NCBI GenBank assembly: GCA_907163375.1
Contig: CAJQUW010002137.1
Span: 1-64,000 of the forward strand
Length of the DNA stretch: 64,000 bases
From: Prostheceraeus crozeri
Lineage: Eukaryota; Platyhelminthes; Polycladida; Euryleptidae
Reading direction: 5' to 3'
Shown: positions 11,122 through 23,265 of the stretch, piece by piece
How positions within the stretch are numbered: the first letter of the stretch is position 1
Layout: the number at the start of each line of letters is the position of its first letter
Notes under the pieces: generated by a model
The model's input: the letters and a program-made list of their open reading frames with translations, nothing else
Databases searched by the model: none
Told to the model about the DNA's origin: nothing
Made by a program: the position numbers and the translations under genes

Positions 11122-12590
11122 CATAGAGTAAGTATACAGGAGATAGAGTGTCGACTCAAAAAATGTCAGCATACAGTGAAAATGTTCATGTCAAAGGTTT
11201 CAGATTTCTTGCTGACATTACGTTCCTGCGGTCCAAAAAAATTTTCAATCAATTTTCAAAAGGCCAAATTTCTGCAAATTATTTCTAGGCTTATATACTA
11301 GCGATTTAGAACCTCTATATAAGTAGTATGAAACTTATGAGATATCAAAAGGAATGAATGTTTATTAACAGCAATCCTAACACCGAAAGGCTCAAAATGA
11401 CCCATAAAAAGTGATGATGTTCAATGGCAAAAATCTCCACCAAAGACGATGTATTTTTGAAGTTTTTGCACCCAACCATTGTTAGCAATCTGGTAGTCAA
11501 CATACACGTAGTATCACAAGATATTAAATGAACTTTCGGTTCTTTTTATTAAGAAAAATCTGTGCATCAATTTTGGTTCGCTTCCAATGTATCTTTGAGG
11601 AAAGATGATTGTTTTTATGCTACATGCCATTTCAAAAAGCTAGACCAGGCATGCAGACGGACAATGTTGCAAAGTATGTACAGTATATCCCAAAGGAGAA
11701 GTTTCTACACAGAATCTTACTTCAGGAGAGGTTCCAAAATATTGAAAAAATGATTGTTATCACAACAGACCAAATTGCATATATTCGAGTTATAAAATGC
11801 AATTTCCTTGTATTTATGACTTTGTGACGCAAGAGCAACTTAGTTCATGCTACTTTCAAAAAGTACAGGTCAGAGTGACACTCACAGTACACTAGGCCTA
11901 CTGCATCACAGCTTTTGAATTCAAACTGTTCGATGTTTTGTGACCAAGGATTGAAGTATATGATAATTTGTTGTGCATCATGACGCATTTAATTTCTTCA
12001 TTAAAGGATGACTGCTTCTGCAGTTTTCGTCACTGCTCAACTGTATTGATGGTGGTGGATGTTTGAGCAGTTTATGAGTAGTACAATCATTTACGGAATA
12101 CTAATTCAACCACAAATGGTGTAAGCATTGTAGAATAACAAGTCTTTCGTCATTTTATTCACGAAATATCATTTTACCGAAGTCTCAATGCATTAATAGG
12201 CAATTCGAAGAGCATGGATGCATTTTTCTTTTATCGAAATTTCCGGGGTTTAGCTACCACAAAAGCCCAATGGGTCACTGGTGACCGATGCCCAAATTGG
12301 CACTTAGATATTTTCAAAGTTCAAAATATCGTTTCATTGAAGTCAGAGTGAGTAAATAAGCAATTTTGGAAAATGCCAATGATTTTCTACTATTTTTCTT
12401 ATATCGGGTTAACTAAGCGGAAAATAAGCTGAGTATCAAGACAATTTCATGAAGCGCATTATAATGCCAGTCTTCGTGGAAAAGTTGAGCTTTTTCAAGT
12501 TTTTAATTCAATTATCATCGGCATGATTTTGTGATTCACTAAGTTAGTGTTTCATTTCTTGAATATGAATAGTATTGACCATAATTTACC
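11122..12590 (+). mobile_element. CATAGAGTA-family DNA element, copy A (interrupted, right end missing)
   Basis: Starts CATAGAGTAAGTATACAGG and carries the same internal landmarks as copies B and C: GTGTCGACTCAAAAAA, GTGGTCCAAAAAA-type sequence, TATATAAGTAGTATGAAAC and ATATCAAAAGGAATGAAT. Homology to copy B stops at about 11381 and resumes at about 12411 (AACTAAGCGGAAAATAAGCTGA), continuing to about 12590. The 1.03 kb between is absent from copy B, so it is probably an insertion; TAAC occurs at both junctions. The right terminus (TACTCTATG) was not found. Confidence 0.65.
11382..12410. other. probable insertion inside copy A of the CATAGAGTA element
   Basis: Defined only by its absence from the homologous position of copy B (near 30990). 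It contains no reading frame longer than 72 codons and no terminal inverted repeat that I can see. TAAC flanks both sides and may be a target duplication. Element class unknown. Confidence 0.4.
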
Positions 12591-13619
12591 ACATTCTCAC
12601 AGCTATTCCTACATTTACGACAAAGTATCATCTCGGACGGTGTATCTAACAAACGTGTGCGGTAAAGTGAAAAGAAAGCAGCATCCGGAATGGAACTTTA
12701 GCACATCTATTAAAATGTTCGTACAGAAAAATTGCGCCTCAATGAGAAAAATGAGCCTGTTTGGACATCTTTCCAAAATCAGGCTTCTACGAAGAAAGTT
12801 GCAAGCGAAGATCTGAAGAAAGATTGAGGCGATTGAGGAATTTCTTTTCCAGATATGCGAGATGAAAGAATCCCATTCCGCACAACTATGTAGACGCAAA
12901 ACGAACAAAGATTCGAAGAGCACACGCAGTGACAGAAGGGAATTCCTCTGCGTATGCGCACAGACATGACTGGTATCAATGAGTGGGCGCGCTCCACACT
13001 GGGAAACCCTGTATAAAATCGTGAATGTATAGCTCACTATCTGCGATTACTGTCAATAAAGTTTTCAATATAAGGCTATCATTGAATCATAAAAGTAGTT
13101 TTTCAATTTAATTGTACTTTTGTGTCTATCAGTACACATAAATTAGCACGATTATAAGTACATGTATATTGATGAATTAGTCTCCGTGTATGTAATGTAG
13201 ATATCCTATCGCTTTACTTGACATGTAAAGCAGATTATTGCCCGCGCGGAAGATAATATTTACTCCAATGCACTGGAGGGAGCGTAATCTATGCTAGATT
13301 TATGCAAATTATGTCTGACATTGTCCTGCTTTAGTACAGATCAAATCTGCGACTACATTGCTGATTAGGCTAAATTTCTATCCAGAATTCTGTATAATCA
13401 TAGACTTATCAGTTACAACTCACAATCTGTCCGCAATCATCATAGCACGTCGCCAAATAAAATTCTCTCCGCAGCTCGTGCATGAGATTGCTTTATCATA
13501 GAATTCGAAGTCGCTAGATTTAATGTCCTTCACCCAAAGGGTCCGGGCATTTAAGATATCTAGCATATGAATGCTGTAAAGACGCAATCATGCACTATAG
13601 TTGCGTAAATAACTACTGA
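12591..13619. other. no assigned gene; 140-codon minus frame of unknown nature
   Basis: The longest frame is 12615-13037 on the minus strand (140 codons). It is rich in Phe, Leu and Ser with no motif I recognise, and an overlapping 89-codon plus frame exists at 12547-12816. Neither looks convincing. An AATAAA occurs near 13054. Confidence 0.3.
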
Positions 13620-14530
13620 ATAACATCAGACATGTGTTGTAATGGTAGTTGCAATTACAACTACGATGACTGTAATTTCATAATTGTAATCAACTACATT
13701 TTCTGATGAGTATTAGTAATCGTAAACAATTACATTTTTAGCCACGTGATTGGGAAGTAGTTGCAATTACTTTGCAGTCAGCACAGCTTAATATTCATTC
13801 CACACTCAGCTTAGATTAGTTGACACTCCTCGTCAAAAAATGCGTCGTCTCCACACTTAGATGTATACTGGGTGTACAACTAACGGCATTTTTTTCAAAA
13901 GAAATTGATGACAAAACATATTTCCAAAATCTGAATTAAATTCAAGTGCTATGATATTCTTTCTCCCTCATCTTAATCATAGAACGGAAAATGCAGATCA
14001 GAAAACTGCTCCCCTCGGATAAAGATAAACAGACGAATTCTTTATGAAACCAAAGCTGAAATCTATGCATCAATCTAAATTTTAGCAGAGATGTAATTGC
14101 AGCATAGTAAAGTCTTCTAGAAGCCACAAGTCTCGATATCCCAATCCTGTATCTTCAGTTTGAATCGTAGTAGAGTTGTGAGATGAAAACACTTGGGGGA
14201 GAATAAAAGGGTGTTAATTTAATATCAATGCTATACAAGCGTCGTCTGCTTATCCGGGGAGCAATTGTAATTGACCCAAGCAAATCCGTCTTGAAAAGAG
14301 GTGGCTAGGAAATTAATTGTTTCATGGTGACAATTATCTAAAGTAATTGCGAAGTAATTGAAATGCAATTGAAAAAAACGGAGTAATTAGTAATTGCAAT
14401 CAATTACATTTTCAAGAAAGTAATTTGTAATTGTAATCAATTACATTGATTGAGATGTAATTAGTAATTTCAATCAATTACATTTTCAAGAAAGTAATTT
14501 GTAATTGTAATCAATTACTTTTCATGAGTA
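13620..14530. repeat. arrays of a TAATTG/CAATTA motif, hAT-like subterminal repeats
   Basis: Two clusters (about 13630-13760 and 14340-14530) of interspersed GTAATTGYAATCAATTAC units. The second cluster contains two nearly identical ~60-bp repeats around 14385-14510. The same motif fills both sides of the hAT element at 43571-44293, so this is probably a related non-autonomous hAT element. Terminal repeats and an 8-bp duplication could not be located here. Confidence 0.5.
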
Positions 14531-15429
14531 ATTTTTAACATAGATAAATTGAGTAGTGAGCAAATGGTTGCAATTAATAATGATAAACAAGAAATATAAT
14601 AAGAATTAATCATAAGGATTATTGTAGTATTCAAGAGTCATAATTGACAATATGCACATGTAAATTCATGAAATATGCAACATTCTATATAAAACAAAAT
14701 GATAGAAATTCTGAAAAATCAAAAGCGTCAATTCTGACTTCTTGGTTCTTCTAGGTCTAAAAGCATCCCGGGTCCTCTAGTGTTAAATAGGGTTAATGAT
14801 GAAGGGAATTGAGCTTAGCATTGGATTCAAGTCGCATCGAAAGTTGTCTGTTTCTGTTGTTAGAAGAAGGTTGTCAAACTAGCTATCTTAGAAGTCAAAA
14901 GTTTGGAAAGGTTTGAAATTTCCATTGAAGTTCCGCAAAATCTTAAATTAATGTGTTTTAGATTGGTTTCAGTTTAGCCGACATAATAAATTATCATTCT
15001 TGACATATCTAGCTTCCTCATGTTGCCAGAAAAACCGACTTTGGCGCCGTTGAACATGTTCGCCATGTAAAAGACTCCAAGATTTTTCAATATATTGAGA
15101 AGGATATATTTCCACGATTCACATGTGATACTGTTGATATCGAAATATGTCAATACGACGATTCCTCTCTACAAGTTAATAAGCAGATAATAAGTTAGCA
15201 TGTGTTCTTTTTTTGTTGATAGTTCCACTTGTAGCATCTGAGATACTGATTGCATTTCGGTTACTCCGCATTTAAGCGACTCTTTTAAATGATGACTGAT
15301 TGCAAATGAGCAGATGGCTTTTTTATCATTATATTGCATGACATGCTTGTGTGTCAAAATTTGGAATATGACAGGTATGACAAAAGAAGAGGATAGTCAA
15401 GATCAGTTAGCAGGCAAGGAGAGTCCACT
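14531..15429. other. no recognisable gene
   Basis: Short frames only. AT-rich up to the sharp rise in GC near 15430. Confidence 0.4.
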
Positions 15430-16273
15430 GCATCACAATTCAGCACGTGTTCACGTGATCAGCACGTTCGCCTCCCGTCTGAGGGCAACCGCATGAGCAG
15501 AGAACGCAGGCGCAAATGGCGTCTATGGAGGTCGCAGGCGCATATGGAGGTCGCGAAACGGCCAACTCCTGAGCGCAGGCGGTTGAGCTGCACCCAGGCG
15601 TGACGCGAGAGCCGGCAACCGGGAGGCTCCAGGCTGACAGATAGGGATGCAAGGTGGGCGGAACAGGCGGAGGCGCCACCGTGACCAGATGCTCAGCAAG
15701 CGTTCGGAGCGGTCGTCTGGACCCGAGCTGGGTCGGTGCAGGAGCGTTGTACAGGACTTGGTTCAATGAATGGGAGGAGAGGGCCGCCTTCTCGTACAGC
15801 CTTTGGCAGGCCTCCCAACAGCGATCCCGAGGGGGTTGGATGCCTCAGAGGTGAGGGAGCACGCTCAGGGGTGTACTTTGCAAACAGCCTGAGATGGGTC
15901 GCATGGCGTCGTTTAGAGGAACATCGACCAGGGCCGCGTGGGAACTGCGACAGCATGCGGGGGCGCAGCAGTCCGCAGTAGAGTACGGCAGGGCAAGCCC
16001 CGAGGTTCGAAGCGTAGTAAACCGAGCGCCCAAGTTGGTACCAACAAGGCAACGCAGCAGGGCGATTCTCGAGTTGACTTTCTTCTTCAGGTTGAGGCAG
16101 TGCTGGCGAAACGTAAGGCTCCTATCCTGGGTCACACCAAGGTACTTGGGATTTTTTTTCGAAAGGAAGTAGCTGGCTGTTTGGCAGAGAGACATTCAGT
16201 TCACGATCAGCCGTGTAGTTGCGTAGGTGGAATACCGATGCTACGGTTCGGTGAGACCTTTAGTCACCACTGA
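15430..16273 (-). mobile_element. LINE reverse transcriptase C-terminal fragment, GC-rich
   Basis: The minus strand at 15845-16195 encodes NPKYLGVTQDRSLTFRQHC, then TTLRTSGLALPYSTADCCAP, SSHAALVDVPLNDAMR and ISGCLQSTPLSVLPHL. This is the post-palm region of a LINE reverse transcriptase as I remember it from many invertebrate genomes (YLGVTLDRTLTF..H / TLRTSALALVYS..EYCAPVW). Downstream on the same strand (15440-15766) a changed frame ends in a cysteine/histidine-rich tail resembling the CCHC motif at the C-terminus of such proteins. The piece is 5' truncated and frameshifted near 15850. Its GC content is clearly above that of the flanks. Clade not assigned. Confidence 0.8.
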
Positions 16274-16971
16274 ATGCATTGACAAAGACTAGGAACAGAT
16301 GGCTAGGAACACTAGAAGCTGATTTCATAATTAAAAGGAAATTAAAACTGCTAATCTTTATTAAGTGCGTTAAATGGGCATATAACGCACTGATGAATGA
16401 ATGAATGAATGACGTTTAATTATTCAATCAAACTGCCGTTTAAGAACTGAAGAACGGACTGAACTGTTCTCTAAATTCTACAATTGCTACCGGCAAAGCG
16501 TGTTCTCATATAGACATTTCACTATTAATATGCGAAGTTTGAAATGAGTTTGAGACTCAACTTCAAGTGATCTCCGCAACGCCAAAGTTCATGTGAGGGA
16601 TTGATCAACTTTGGCTTAGGAAATTCTTATTTTCGTGAAAATGTAAGGTGTCTTAACAAGTTCGACAGTTTTAGACAGAAAATTCATCCAAATCGTTCTT
16701 TCTGTTACTCTGAAACCGATGCGGTACAATATCATATTTTCACAGTGACCTCAGGTATGAACTGTTTCACTTAGCCTTCTTAAAGAATAGGAGTAGGCCT
16801 ATATGAATGATTACTATTGGTAACTAAAAAAATAGAATTACATCATATGTTAATTCCCGCGATGCTAGTTCCCGCGGCATCGTTCATGTGATGAGGATAA
16901 CCGACCGTCTCTACCAAAGTGTTGCTTTTACTAGTTTTTGGTCATAGGACCATAATCTGAACAAAATTAAC
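16274..16971. other. no recognisable gene; short TGAA repeat
   Basis: Contains a TGAA tetranucleotide run at about 16391-16412, just left of the LINE fragment's 5' side. Otherwise nothing seen. Confidence 0.45.
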
Positions 16972-17435
16972 TATTCTACCATGGTCTGTCTATCTAGGCA
17001 ATGTATAAAAATTAGTATCAAAATCTTCATATACCATGATCATTTATAACAGATATATAGCGAGAAATGATTGGAGTCCATGGTATTTTACCAATTCAAT
17101 ATTCAAATTAATCACACATCAGCCGTGATGTATCAAAATTGATATACCAAGGTTTAAAATTGTTATATCACTCATCGCATCGTACAGCTGGAATCATAAA
17201 CGAAATTATGAGAGAAATTAGCATACCATCATTGGGAGAAGCTGAAAACTTAATGGAAAATAAATACAAGAATAATACCAAAAAGCAAACGAACTACGCG
17301 TTCAAATTATTTACAGAAGTTTTGGAGAAGTCCGGTAATTACAATTTACTGAATAGCATAAAAGGCAATAATTATAAGCCGTACTCTTACTTCAATTGTA
17401 CTCAAAGTTATCTTAGATAATACCATGGTAGAATA
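16972..17435 (+). mobile_element. small element with 14-bp perfect inverted ends and a crypton-like ORF fragment (candidate)
   Basis: TATTCTACCATGGT at 16972-16985 is matched by its exact complement at 17422-17435. Between them, 17139-17420 (+) encodes 93 residues, including NKYKNNTKKQTNYAFKLFTE. This resembles, from memory, the 'NTKK.T..A...F' start of tyrosine-recombinase domains in crypton-derived and KIAA1958-like proteins. The frame is far too short to include catalytic R, H and Y residues. Both the element and the crypton link are tentative; cryptons normally lack inverted ends, so the two observations may be unrelated. Confidence 0.3.
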
Positions 17436-18759
17436 CTGCTACACCGCACGATGTTTATGCGTGGACAATGAATACCTTGACTACGAAAATTGAATCTATT
17501 GATCCCGAAGCGATGCTGAGGGATCATTATACGCATAGCCATCGTATAACAGTATATTATCTTATTACTAGCTAGTGAAGCCACAGTCATAGGGCGGGTA
17601 TACATGTATACTTGCATTTTTAATTGTACGGCATATATTTTCCTTTTATATCGTATTTTTTAGTACATGTATACCGGTAAATTACATAATACACAATCAC
17701 GTTGATTATACTTACATATACAGTCTGCCGTCCAAAAGTAAAATAACGTAAATGACATTATTGGTAATTTACAGATTTTGTACCGTGCTTTCAGATAAAA
17801 ATTCAATTTGTGCACCTGTATTCAATGCAACAAACTACTGTCTCCCCAATTCAGGCATTAAATCCCTTAAAAAGGATGAAATAATATGCGAAGATCTATC
17901 GTGAAATACAATTGAAACGTCAAGTCCTTATAAGTTTACATGTACACACAAGACACTCACCTGTACTTAAAACTAATTTTGAAACATTGTAATGAAAGAA
18001 GATAATTTACAGGAATCTTGACACAATTCATGCTTAGATTCAATGACAACTTGTCCTTTTTGATGTTTTCAATGGAGCAAGTCTATAGAGGGAAGACTAG
18101 AGGCATCAATGTCTATAATTTTTCACGGTTCTTTACTTTATTCACGGAAAGAATTGTACATGTATGTCATGCAAGCACTTTGTTCGAATAATATTAATAC
18201 CATGCGGCTTCAAATACAAGCTAAATATATCTGAGATAAATGGTCGCCTATTTTGTGACAGCCAAAAAATTTCTACAAACTGCTAATTATGGATATTCAA
18301 GTAATAAACAAAAGAAATTGCTTTGAAAATGACAGAATGATGAAGGACAGAGTAGTAAACAATAGTGCTTGACATTTTTAAGTACTAACGGACTTTTAAT
18401 ATGCTAAATACGGTCGAAAAGCGCAATGACATTATCTACTGAAAATTCGACAAGCAAAATGACATTTTCAATGAACTGAACGGCTTAACGTAAAATAGAA
18501 ATAACCGCCGAAACAAGTAAAGGACCAAAATCACCAAATGAACAAGGAACTGAAAAAAATGGCCTCTTTCGAATGCACTGACTACCAAAACATTGACATA
18601 AGAATGAAGACTTCTTCCTAATTAGCTTTCAGCTGAGCGTATAATCTTTCCAATCGATGCGCATACTTTTCCTATCATGTGCCATTATCATATTTCTGAT
18701 CGGTCTTGTAGAAGAGAGCGTCGTTAAATGTAGCTGGAAATGACCGAAATTGCCGAACT
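17436..18759. other. no recognisable gene
   Basis: AT-rich; several TACATGTA palindromes (near 17600, 17665, 17940 and 18158). No coding signal. Confidence 0.4.
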
Positions 18760-18962
18760 TAAACTGGAATATCGAAGGAGAATAAGCTATTAAGTCAATA
18801 CAAGACACCAACACCCTTGATTCCCCGACCGCACTCGCCTGACCTAGGAACCGAAGTCCGCGGTGGAGACGAGCTCGCACCTTCTTCACCAGGCCACGCT
18901 GACGGTTCAAAACGAATGCGAGTGAAAGCAGAAGTCATCTCTAAGTGATGTCGACAGCATAT
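18760..18962 (-). mobile_element. tRNA-headed SINE-like repeat, copy 3 (truncated, inverted)
   Basis: Reverse complement of the first ~200 bp of copies 1 and 2: ATATGCTGTCGACATCAC, the tRNA-like segment (18825-18905) and the GGGGAATCAAGGGTGTTGGT block. The tail is lost at about 18760. With copy 2 it forms a local inverted pair separated by about 80 bp. Confidence 0.6.
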
Positions 18963-19044
18963 TGTTATTCTCTTTCGTTATCCAATGAACTACGACAGAC
19001 CTTTGTTGTCAATCTACACTGTGACGTAGTCGTATGACATGGTG

Positions 19045-19673
19045 ATATGCTGTCTCGCTACAATATGAACGCTGTTAGCGCTCTGTCCTTCAGTCGCATT
19101 CCTTTTGAACCGCCAGCGTGGCCTAGTGAAGAAGGTGCGAGCTCGTCTCCACCGCGGACATCTGTTCGATCCCTAGATCGGGTGAGTACGGTCGGGGAAT
19201 CAAGGGTGTTGGTGTCTTGTATTGACTTAATAGCTGTTATTCTCTTTCGATATTCAAATTACAAATATTATATTTCTAAATATCTAATTAAATTTGATTC
19301 ATCTTTCCAACAGAGATGCGCTGTTTAGAATGTAAAGCCTTCGGTCTTTCTTCCTTAATAAGCCTTGCCTATAGAATGAACATCTTACTTTTTAATCTTC
19401 GCGATGTCATTTGCCCCAGAACCATAAAATCTCAGAAGTCTTGGGATTAGCTAAATCAATCCAGTTTTATTGAAATATCAGTCAAACTTTCTCTTGTTTG
19501 ACTTCTCTATTGCTGAGAGGTCATGACTATTCTCTTGTGATTGTCAATCAGTTTTTATGACATTGCCGGTGAATCTGAAATTCTTAAATGAAATCAATCA
19601 AATAGGTGAATAGGCGTTGCATCGGTTATTTAAAACTTGGAACGGTTAGACAGTCTGATCATGCTATTTCGTC
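19045..19673 (+). mobile_element. tRNA-headed SINE-like repeat, copy 2
   Basis: Full-length partner of copy 1 and similar along nearly its whole length. The tRNA-like head (about 19105-19185) has GTGGCCTAGTGAAGAAGG and a B-box-like TGTTCGATCCC. CAGACCTTTGTTGTC occurs at both sides of this copy (near 18995 and near 19672), suggesting that an older repeat was its target. Confidence 0.6.
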
Positions 19674-20904
19674 AGACCTTTGTTGTCGAACTTAAACTTT
19701 GTTTCTAACTTTACTTAATACATTGTATATCATTCGGGCATTAACGCGTGTTGCAACGGGGTGTGACTCCACTGTGTTGATCCACGTGTTGATCCAATGT
19801 GACAACACTTTACCCATCTGTTTTCTGTCTCTCAGCCTCGTTATTCGTCTCTGTGCTATAAATTCTTCTATCCTTTTCGGGCTTAGTTTTCATTATCCTA
19901 AATCTGCGTGTTTGCAAGCACTCTTGAAATTTGTTTAATAGAACGCAAACATTCACTGATTTTTCTTGCAAATAACCGACGATTTATTGACCTTTATGCA
20001 ACGCTATAAACTGACTTGTAATCAAAGTGTCGAATTTGACCTTTGCAAGAAACACGTTTTCTGTCGTTCACTCGAGATAATATTTTTAGAAACTATCTGC
20101 TCATCACTTTACTTTCAACGCTCGAGTTACATGCATTGATTACTTATTCCATGTGAAAATCCTCGTAGCTTTCTTCATTCAGCTTCTTAATAGTCTTTGC
20201 TGACACTTTACATCTCTCTGCGAGCAAAGATCTCTAAGGAATTCCAAGCGTCCAGGATGTTTTAGATGAGATTTTACTTCCTTGTTGGCCGAAATAATCC
20301 GGCCAGAACCTTTTTTTGCGAGGAAACTCAACATGTCATTTACGATAACTCCTTTAAGGATTTATTTTTTTATCTTTGTCTATATCATTGAATTAAGCTA
20401 AAAATATAATTTTCATGCTACTCATGTTTGCAAAAAATATGTTGATTTATCATAGAATTAAACAATGAAGGCACTATTCGAAGTGATTAACTAAGATTTT
20501 TAACATCAACATCGGCTTGTAGGTTGAATATTTCTGCGAATTTCCTCGGTCAGACTAGCCACATTACTTTGATGCTCTGTGATGCATTTTTAATACTCAG
20601 TCAAGTGCTTCCCTGAGTTTATCCCTCCATAAGAAATATCTGGCACGGCCCGGCCCGATAACAAGTTTAAGAATATTACTTTATACTTCTATCAAAGATT
20701 ATTAGATTGAGAAAATGGTATTATTTAAAACGAAATCGTCAACGATCCTTAACATAACTGAATGGTGAATCAAAGGAATGTGTTAATTGGAGCTAGATTT
20801 CAATGATTACTCATCAATGAAGATAAATCAAACGAATGAGCCTTGTTTATCAAAAATAGGAATTAAATGAGATAAAAAGCAGATCAAATTTATTTGCAAA
20901 AGAT
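19674..20904. other. no recognisable gene
   Basis: Short frames only, no paired repeats noticed. Confidence 0.4.
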
Positions 20905-20979
20905 GTGCGCCTGGCAGGAACCAACGACCCCTGGTCAACTATGCCTGTCACTCTACCAACAAAAATGCGACCGCTTACG
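20905..20979 (-). other. tRNA-like sequence, probably a SINE head
   Basis: On the minus strand the order is GTTGGTAGAGTG (A-box-like), GACCAGGGGTCG, GTTGGTTCCTGCC (degenerate B box) and GGCGCA. This is the layout of tRNA-derived SINE heads. A clean cloverleaf with paired acceptor arms is not evident, so I do not call it a tRNA gene. No second copy is seen in the window. Confidence 0.4.
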
Positions 20980-21090
20980 TACAATCGAAGTGTGAAATTG
21001 ACCAACTAATCATGACCGCCACTAATCAGATTTCAGAGGAATTATAATGAAAGAATATTTCGCTTAATAAACTTGGCCACTACTGAAATA

Positions 21091-21860
21091 TACCGTAAAA
21101 CCTCTATTTGAACGGCATGCCGCTCTATTTTTCAAACCTTTCCCCGCACTGCCGTTTAATTAGAGGTGCCATTCAAATAGAGGGTGCCGTTCTATTTTTC
21201 GACTAGCTGATCAGAATTTAGAGATGAAATTTTCAGTAATTTTTATCTCAAATCTGTAAATTTTATAGATGAAAAGCGAAAACATGTAACATAAGAACTC
21301 TGCATATATCTATTTGACAAAAGTTAACAAACACAGGTCACCGGTAATCACTGGTTAGATATCACAAACTCACTAGTGAAAATCAAGTGATACGTCGCTA
21401 TTGTAGCTGTCCTCGTCATTCGCACCACCTTCAGCATCATCGTCAAAGTTCTGATTGATTCCACGTTCGACACCAGCATTGGCTCGGGCTTGCCGGAGAA
21501 GTTGCAAACCAGTCTGAATTGGACCGAGTCTGGCTTGAAACAATGGATCTGGCAATTCTCCGAGCCGTCGAGAGCGTTGGTCAGTCCGCATCCTTTGAAT
21601 GACTTGATGATCATATTGCATAAATACGATGCAACTCCATTGAATGGGGACTTCCCAGTCTCTAAAAATAGCTCCATAGCATTCTACAAACTATTTTCCT
21701 GTTTTACACGTTTTGCAGAAGATTATTTCAGTCATGTAATTGATGTAGGAGATAAATTCATCAAAGTGTCGTTAAATTAGAGGGTGCCATTCAATTTTTC
21801 AACTTCTCCTCTAGACTGCCGTTATATTAGAGGTGCCGTTCAAATAGAGGTTTTACGGAA
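21091..21860 (-). mobile_element. pogo/Tigger-like DNA transposon, internally deleted
   Basis: The left end TACCGTAAAACCTCTATTTG is matched in inverse orientation by CAAATAGAGGTTTTACGG at the right. Both sides carry repeated TTAGAGGTGCCRTTCAA-type motifs. Inside, the minus strand retains the C-terminal end of a pogo-type transposase (21348-21677). The expected TA duplication is TA on the left but AA on the right, so the right copy may have mutated. At about 770 bp it is a deletion derivative that cannot move itself. Confidence 0.7.
21348..21677 (-). pseudogene. pogo/Tigger-like transposase C-terminal fragment
   Basis: The minus frame contains CNMIIKSFKGCGLTNALDGS, which matches the conserved '(T)I..SF..CGI.NALDGSED' segment after the DDE domain in pogo/Tigger-like transposases. 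An overlapping frame (21373-21621) continues into an acidic stretch (NFDDDAEGG..DEDSYNSD), as these proteins usually end. The switch between frames marks a frameshift near 21550-21620. The DDE catalytic core and the DNA-binding CENPB-type domains are missing. Confidence 0.65.
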
Positions 21861-23265
21861 ACTCAAAAGAGTAGTTGTTTTTCACTTTTGCGTTCAAGGA
21901 GATCTAGATTTCTACAGGGGGTAAACTCATTTCCAGTGTTTAAACAAGTAGATGGAAAGCCCTATTATACGCATTTTTGGATACTGTTCAAATTTTATCA
22001 CATTTGGTAAATGGCAACATAAAAAATGTGACCTCGCACAAAACTGCTTGTTTTCCGAAATTCGGGATTGTTGTAAGTTTCGCCTCCTGTAGCAATGTAG
22101 ATCTTCAATGTAAGATGCAGTGACTTAATTTTTGAGTATTATGAAGACCACTGCAAATGCATCACCTTCTACTCGTATGGAATGAAATATTTGCATATCA
22201 CATGCGAGAAGAATGATGCATCATGACACACTAGCTAGAAAGCTCGCTACATCCTTGAACTTCTAAGCTTATTGATTTGCGTGTTTGATCAAAATTGGCA
22301 CTTGTCTATTTTTATTCCGATTTCATTCAAAAATAAAGGCGTATGTCCACCGTGCCAATAGCAAAGCAGATTACAGAAAGCTTGCCATAGACACGCAACA
22401 TTAAATAAGCTACCAATAAAAAGCTTTTAGACGACTCTGGCATTTATATACACAGCATGGTCAAGGTTACAAGTTGCGGATCGACAACAGGATTTTTATG
22501 AAGATCAGTCTTGCTGCCTTCAGTGCTACACATTCTTTTCAATTGTGAATTATGGGTCTAGCATTAGAACATGAAAACTTTAACTAAAAGCTCTGATATT
22601 GGACAGAAATTAAGACCTAGCTAGATGATGTTGCGACCGTAAAAGTCGCAAAAGCCATCCATTTCATTAGTGATACAATTGCATCGATCGACATAATGCA
22701 AAGGTGAACTAAGCTAATAGAAGGTAAAATAAGAGAAATTCATAGAACTTAGTAGAAAGTGTGAAATGTTGCACCGATCTTCGGCTTAACTATGATGAAT
22801 GCCATCTTTAGAATATCAATGCTCCGAAGGTCCAATTAGTAACGTCCATGAATTTATGAGTGATAGGGAGCCAGATGATTTTGAAGATAAACTAGCAATT
22901 TACCAATATTTGTATTATTGCTAGCTTGCCAACGTGCCCTAGTTTTGGCAGCACGCCCTCGAATCATCGTTATTAAAATCCTCCTCGGATGGTTATTATT
23001 CTTATATTTTGCAATAAATAACTCCAGTAAGTCAAAAACTTTTATATACTTGAAAGAAAATTTGAATTCTTCCTTAAGTTGATTCATTATATAATATAAT
23101 GCTATTGTGCAATCATTGAAATTCAAGTTATTTAATGAGTGGTCATGAGTCAAGTCATTTGAGCTTCATGCAAGCTATGGAAAGGAAGGCGGAACCTGCT
23201 GTGTGTACTATTCTATCCGACAACGTATCTGAAGCAAGAAGAAGAACATAGGATGACTTTCATGA
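21861..23265. other. no assigned gene; one 99-codon frame of unknown nature
   Basis: The minus frame 22854-23153 (99 codons) has no motif I recognise. Nothing else seen. Confidence 0.35.

Noticed and set aside
12615-13037. 140-codon minus-strand frame as a possible host gene
   Set aside because: No motif, hydrophobic low-information composition, and an overlapping frame of similar quality on the other strand.
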